64,000 bases of DNA from Pseudomonadota bacterium (lineage in GTDB: Bacteria; Desulfobacterota; Binatia; Binatales; Binataceae): contig JAJPKP010000086.1 in the NCBI GenBank assembly GCA_021323675.1, positions 62,001-126,000 on the forward strand. Reading direction: 5' to 3'. Shown piece by piece: positions 61,196 to 64,000 of this stretch; position 1 is the stretch's first letter; each line of letters starts with the position of its first letter. A program made the translations under genes and the position numbers. Below the pieces are notes generated by a model. The model made no database searches. It saw only the letters and a list, made by a program, of their open reading frames with translations, and was not told where the DNA came from.

Positions 61196-62323
61196 TCACT
61201 TTTCCTCGCCCATGAGGAAAATCCCCAGCGCCAGGCTGCCGAACATGAAGTTCGGCAACCAGGCTCCGAGCCATGGCGGGAGCAATCCGGATTTTCCGAA
61301 CGACATGGACAGAGCCAGCATCAACCAATAGCCGAACCCGGCCCCAAGCGCGGCCGCGATGTTGCGGGTGTATCCGCCGTGCCGCGGCAACGGATCGAGG
61401 CTGATCGCGAAGCCGATGGCGGCAAGAATCAGACACGAAAATGGGAGCGCAAATTTCAGATCGCGAAGATTCAGGTACCGGCGCGGATTCAGGCCCCGAT
61501 GACTCAGCGTCAGGATAAAGCGGTTCAACTCGGACAGGCTCAGCTCTTCAGGATTTACGCTCAGCGGCGCATCGAAATCCGCGGGCGACAGGTTGAGAGT
61601 GGCGTCCGCCCGTCCGGGTTCCGCCGCCAGTTCGTCTCCGCTCAACTCGAGCGAGCGGCTGTTGACGAAGCTCCAGCCCCTGCCATTCCAGTTTGCGCGC
61701 TGCGCCTGGGTAATCGAACGCAGGTCGGCGTTCGCGGACAACTTGAGAATCGTAAGCCCGCTCAATTCCTTTCGCGACGGATCATAATTGGCGGCGAAGA
61801 CGAAGGCGTCGCGGGTGCGAACCCAGGCTTCACGGCCGCGCGCAGCATGCTGCTTGCGCAGCCGAGTGTTGAGCACCATCTGCGCCCGGGTGTTTGCCAC
61901 CGGCACGATAGTCTCGGAGATTACAAAATCACTCACCGTTACGAGCATGGCGATTGCGAAAAGGGGAGCCGCCATCTGCAGCCGGCTCACACCCAGCGCC
62001 TGCATCGCGACCACTTCGCCCGTCCGGTTCATCCTCGCGAATCCGAACATCACGCCCGCCAGCAGCGCCACGGGCAGAAGCTTGCTGACGTTGCCGGGAA
62101 CGCGCAGCAGCAGGTACTGGATGCCGGGAAGGACGGAACTTCCCGCCGCGATCAGGTTGAACCGGTCGGCGGTGTCGGCCAGCAGGTGAATCACGGCAAA
62201 GGCGGCGATCGCGAGCAGGAACGGCTCGACTACCGCGCGCAAAAGCAGGCCGAACACGGTAGGCGGCGCGGCCCGCCGCATCAGCTTGCGGGCCGTATTC
62301 GCGGTGAAAAAGTTCCGATCCAT
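61196..62323 (-). CDS. lptG: LPS export permease LptG-like (YjgP/YjgQ)
   Basis: VPGNVSKLLPVALLAGVMFGFARMNRTGEVVAMQALGVSRLQMAAPLF; conserved C-terminal TM block. Confidence 0.92.
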   Translation of the reverse strand: MDRNFFTANTARKLMRRAAPPTVFGLLLRAVVEPFLLAIAAFAVIHLLADTADRFNLIAAGSSVLPGIQYLLLRVPGNVSKLLPVALLAGVMFGFARMNRTGEVVAMQALGVSRLQMAAPLFAIAMLVTVSDFVISETIVPVANTRAQMVLNTRLRKQHAARGREAWVRTRDAFVFAANYDPSRKELSGLTILKLSANADLRSITQAQRANWNGRGWSFVNSRSLELSGDELAAEPGRADATLNLSPADFDAPLSVNPEELSLSELNRFILTLSHRGLNPRRYLNLRDLKFALPFSCLILAAIGFAISLDPLPRHGGYTRNIAAALGAGFGYWLMLALSMSFGKSGLLPPWLGAWLPNFMFGSLALGIFLMGEEK

Positions 62324-63567
62324 CTTCGAAGCCGGCCGTAGCCGACATTCTTGTCATCCAGATCGAGCCCTCTGGTGAAGAATGGCGCGATGGCTGCGCC
62401 CGTAAAAATCAGGTCTGGAATCGCGGCACCCAGGTAACTGCCGAGCACTCGCGATTGCGCAAGCGCCTCTCCGCCCCGCATTAAAACGTAGTAGCAGAAG
62501 AATAGCGACAGCGCTAAGGCGAAGCGCTCGGAGCGCCCGCCCCGAACCGGCGACAACCCCAGGATGATACCCAGCAGGGCGAACGGAAAGATTGCGAAAG
62601 GCACCGTCCAGCGCTGGGCGAGTTCGGTTTCCGCGGCGATATCCGGATGCCCCGAGCGGCGGGCCTTCGCTGCTTCGGCGCGGAGCGCCCAGGTGCTTAC
62701 CTCCATCGGAGTAGGCGTGGTAAGCGCGGGCTCCTGCTTTGGAGCCGCCTTGATGTCGTATGTGCCAAAACGCACCACCCGGCGCGAGTCCTGCGCTTCC
62801 TCGGAGAACATCCAGCCGTCCTCCAGGCGAAGTGTAACGCTCAGCTCGTTGGGATTCGGAATGAGCAGGCCGCTGTGCGCAAAAATCCAGGTCCTGGATG
62901 CGGGATTGCGATTGTCCGAAATGAGCACATCGACGAGCCGGTCTCCGGGGGGCTCGATCCGGTCAAAATAGACCACCATCCCGTCCAGCCCCGCGTTGAA
63001 GATTTTTTCGGGCAAGCTCGCAGCCAGCTTGGTCCGCGCGATTTCCAGAAGCTCGCCTCGCAAGCTCGCGTTCGCCGCCGGCACAATTTTCAGCGCGAGC
63101 GCCATCTCCAGCGGATAGAGCGCGACCGCCAAAATCAGCACCGGCAATGCCATCCGCGCGATGCTGACGCCGCAGGCGCGCGCGGCAATGATCTCAAGGT
63201 CTCCGCACAGCCGGCCGATTCCGAGCAGCGTCCCCAGCAGCACCGCCATCGGCAAGCTAAGCGCCAACAGTGTCGGGACCAGATGAACCAGCAGGCCGAG
63301 CACCGACAGCAACGGCACGCCCTCGTTGACGATAAGGTCGACCAGCTTTAGAAGCCGCACGACGATGAGCGCCAGGGTAATCGCAATCAGGCTGATGCCC
63401 ATCGGCACCGCGACCTCTCGAGCGACATACCGATCGAGAATTCCGGGAACCGCGGATCGCAGCACGAGGAGAAGGCGCCGCGAGTACGTCGCGTTCGAAA
63501 ATTTCTCGAAACTGATCATTGGAACCGCGTCAGCTTCCCGTTTCCAACCCCGTAAACCCGCGCGCAA
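62281..63567 (-). CDS. lptF: LPS export permease LptF-like (YjgP/YjgQ)
   Basis: ILDRYVAREVAVPMGISLIAITLALIVVRLLKLVDLIV; LSLPMAVLLGTLLGIGRLCGDLEIIAARACGVSIARMALPVL. Confidence 0.92.
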   Translation of the reverse strand: MRAGLRGWKREADAVPMISFEKFSNATYSRRLLLVLRSAVPGILDRYVAREVAVPMGISLIAITLALIVVRLLKLVDLIVNEGVPLLSVLGLLVHLVPTLLALSLPMAVLLGTLLGIGRLCGDLEIIAARACGVSIARMALPVLILAVALYPLEMALALKIVPAANASLRGELLEIARTKLAASLPEKIFNAGLDGMVVYFDRIEPPGDRLVDVLISDNRNPASRTWIFAHSGLLIPNPNELSVTLRLEDGWMFSEEAQDSRRVVRFGTYDIKAAPKQEPALTTPTPMEVSTWALRAEAAKARRSGHPDIAAETELAQRWTVPFAIFPFALLGIILGLSPVRGGRSERFALALSLFFCYYVLMRGGEALAQSRVLGSYLGAAIPDLIFTGAAIAPFFTRGLDLDDKNVGYGRLRRWIGTFSPRIRPAS

Positions 63568-63587
63568 CCCTGCCCTCTTTTCGACCG

Positions 63588-64000
63588 ATGGATACGCCCG
63601 CTAAGGTTGCGGATGCGGACGAGATATTCGGTCTCGGGCCGCCGAATTTGACTTCGATGAAACTTCGCCGTTGGGCTCGCCGAACCAGATTTTTCATCCT
63701 TGAAAGGCTTCTGCTCCCGATTGCGATTGTGCCACTCAAAATCCTTGTGTGGTCGTGGCGCACGCGCGGTCCGGACGAAGCGGCTCTGCGCGATGCGCTG
63801 GCGACGCGACCCTTAATTGTTGCCACCTACCACGGGATGTTCCTTCATCTTCTGGCCTACGCGCATCTTTCCGCCCCATCCGGCAGACCTCTGGTCGCGT
63901 TGGTGACTCCGAGTCTCGATGGACAATTGTTGGGTAGTGCGTTGCGGTACTTCGGAATTGAACACATCATGGCTCAGCCGGGCAAGCGCGCGGTCGCGGC
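63588..64000 (+). CDS. DUF374/LPLAT-type lysophospholipid acyltransferase, truncated by window end
   Basis: my translation from ATG 63588: PLIVATYHGMFLHLLAYAH...LVALVTPSLDGQLLGSALRYFGIEHIMAQPGKRAVA; absent from ORF track because it has no stop in the window. Confidence 0.75.
   Translation, partial: MDTPAKVADADEIFGLGPPNLTSMKLRRWARRTRFFILERLLLPIAIVPLKILVWSWRTRGPDEAALRDALATRPLIVATYHGMFLHLLAYAHLSAPSGRPLVALVTPSLDGQLLGSALRYFGIEHIMAQPGKRAVA

Noticed and set aside
1-64000. CRISPR arrays, tRNA/rRNA genes, transposases, integrases, prophage genes
   Set aside because: None recognised: no regularly spaced repeats, cloverleaf-like sequence or mobile-element protein was found by reading; a formal tRNAscan/CRISPR/ISfinder run would be needed to exclude them.

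Overview
High-GC bacterial chromosomal window with about 50 supportable CDSs. The gene style resembles deep-branching Desulfobacterota or Binatota-like lineages, but that is inference only. I recognise no tRNA, rRNA, CRISPR array, IS element or prophage. Layout: (1) 0-16 kb, metabolic genes: IspH, acyl-CoA dehydrogenase, glutathione-dependent formaldehyde dehydrogenase (FrmA/AdhC type), MaoC-like, M23 peptidase, alpha/beta hydrolases, CocE/NonD hydrolase, MOSC, TetR, sulfatase, FAD monooxygenase, VOC protein. (2) 15-29 kb, a Tad/Flp (type IVb) pilus locus: TadG-like, Flp pilin, TadE, CpaB, CpaC secretin, CpaE/TadZ, CpaF, TadB, TadC, flanked by GT-C-like membrane proteins. (3) 32-44 kb, a two-component island: a 1626-aa seven-PAS hybrid kinase, a CHASE3 kinase with an NtrC-type sigma-54 activator, a single-domain response regulator, a GAF/PAS hybrid kinase and a decayed receiver-domain remnant. 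(4) 44-58 kb, surface glycan genes: a GT2-GT87 fusion, dTDP-rhamnose genes rfbB/C/D, glycosyltransferases, DUF2079. (5) 58-64 kb, an LPS export/modification operon: LptF, LptG, Kdo hydroxylase, and an MsbA-like ABC exporter carrying an N-terminal ParB/Srx-like domain, with a divergent DUF374-type acyltransferase cut by the window end. The most interesting signals are the ParB-like/MsbA fusion in the LPS operon and a set of sigma-54 (-24/-12) promoter matches upstream of the Flp pilin, response regulators, a small membrane protein and possibly the giant hybrid kinase. Together these suggest a sigma-54-controlled Tad-pilus/signalling regulon in the same window as an NtrC-type activator.
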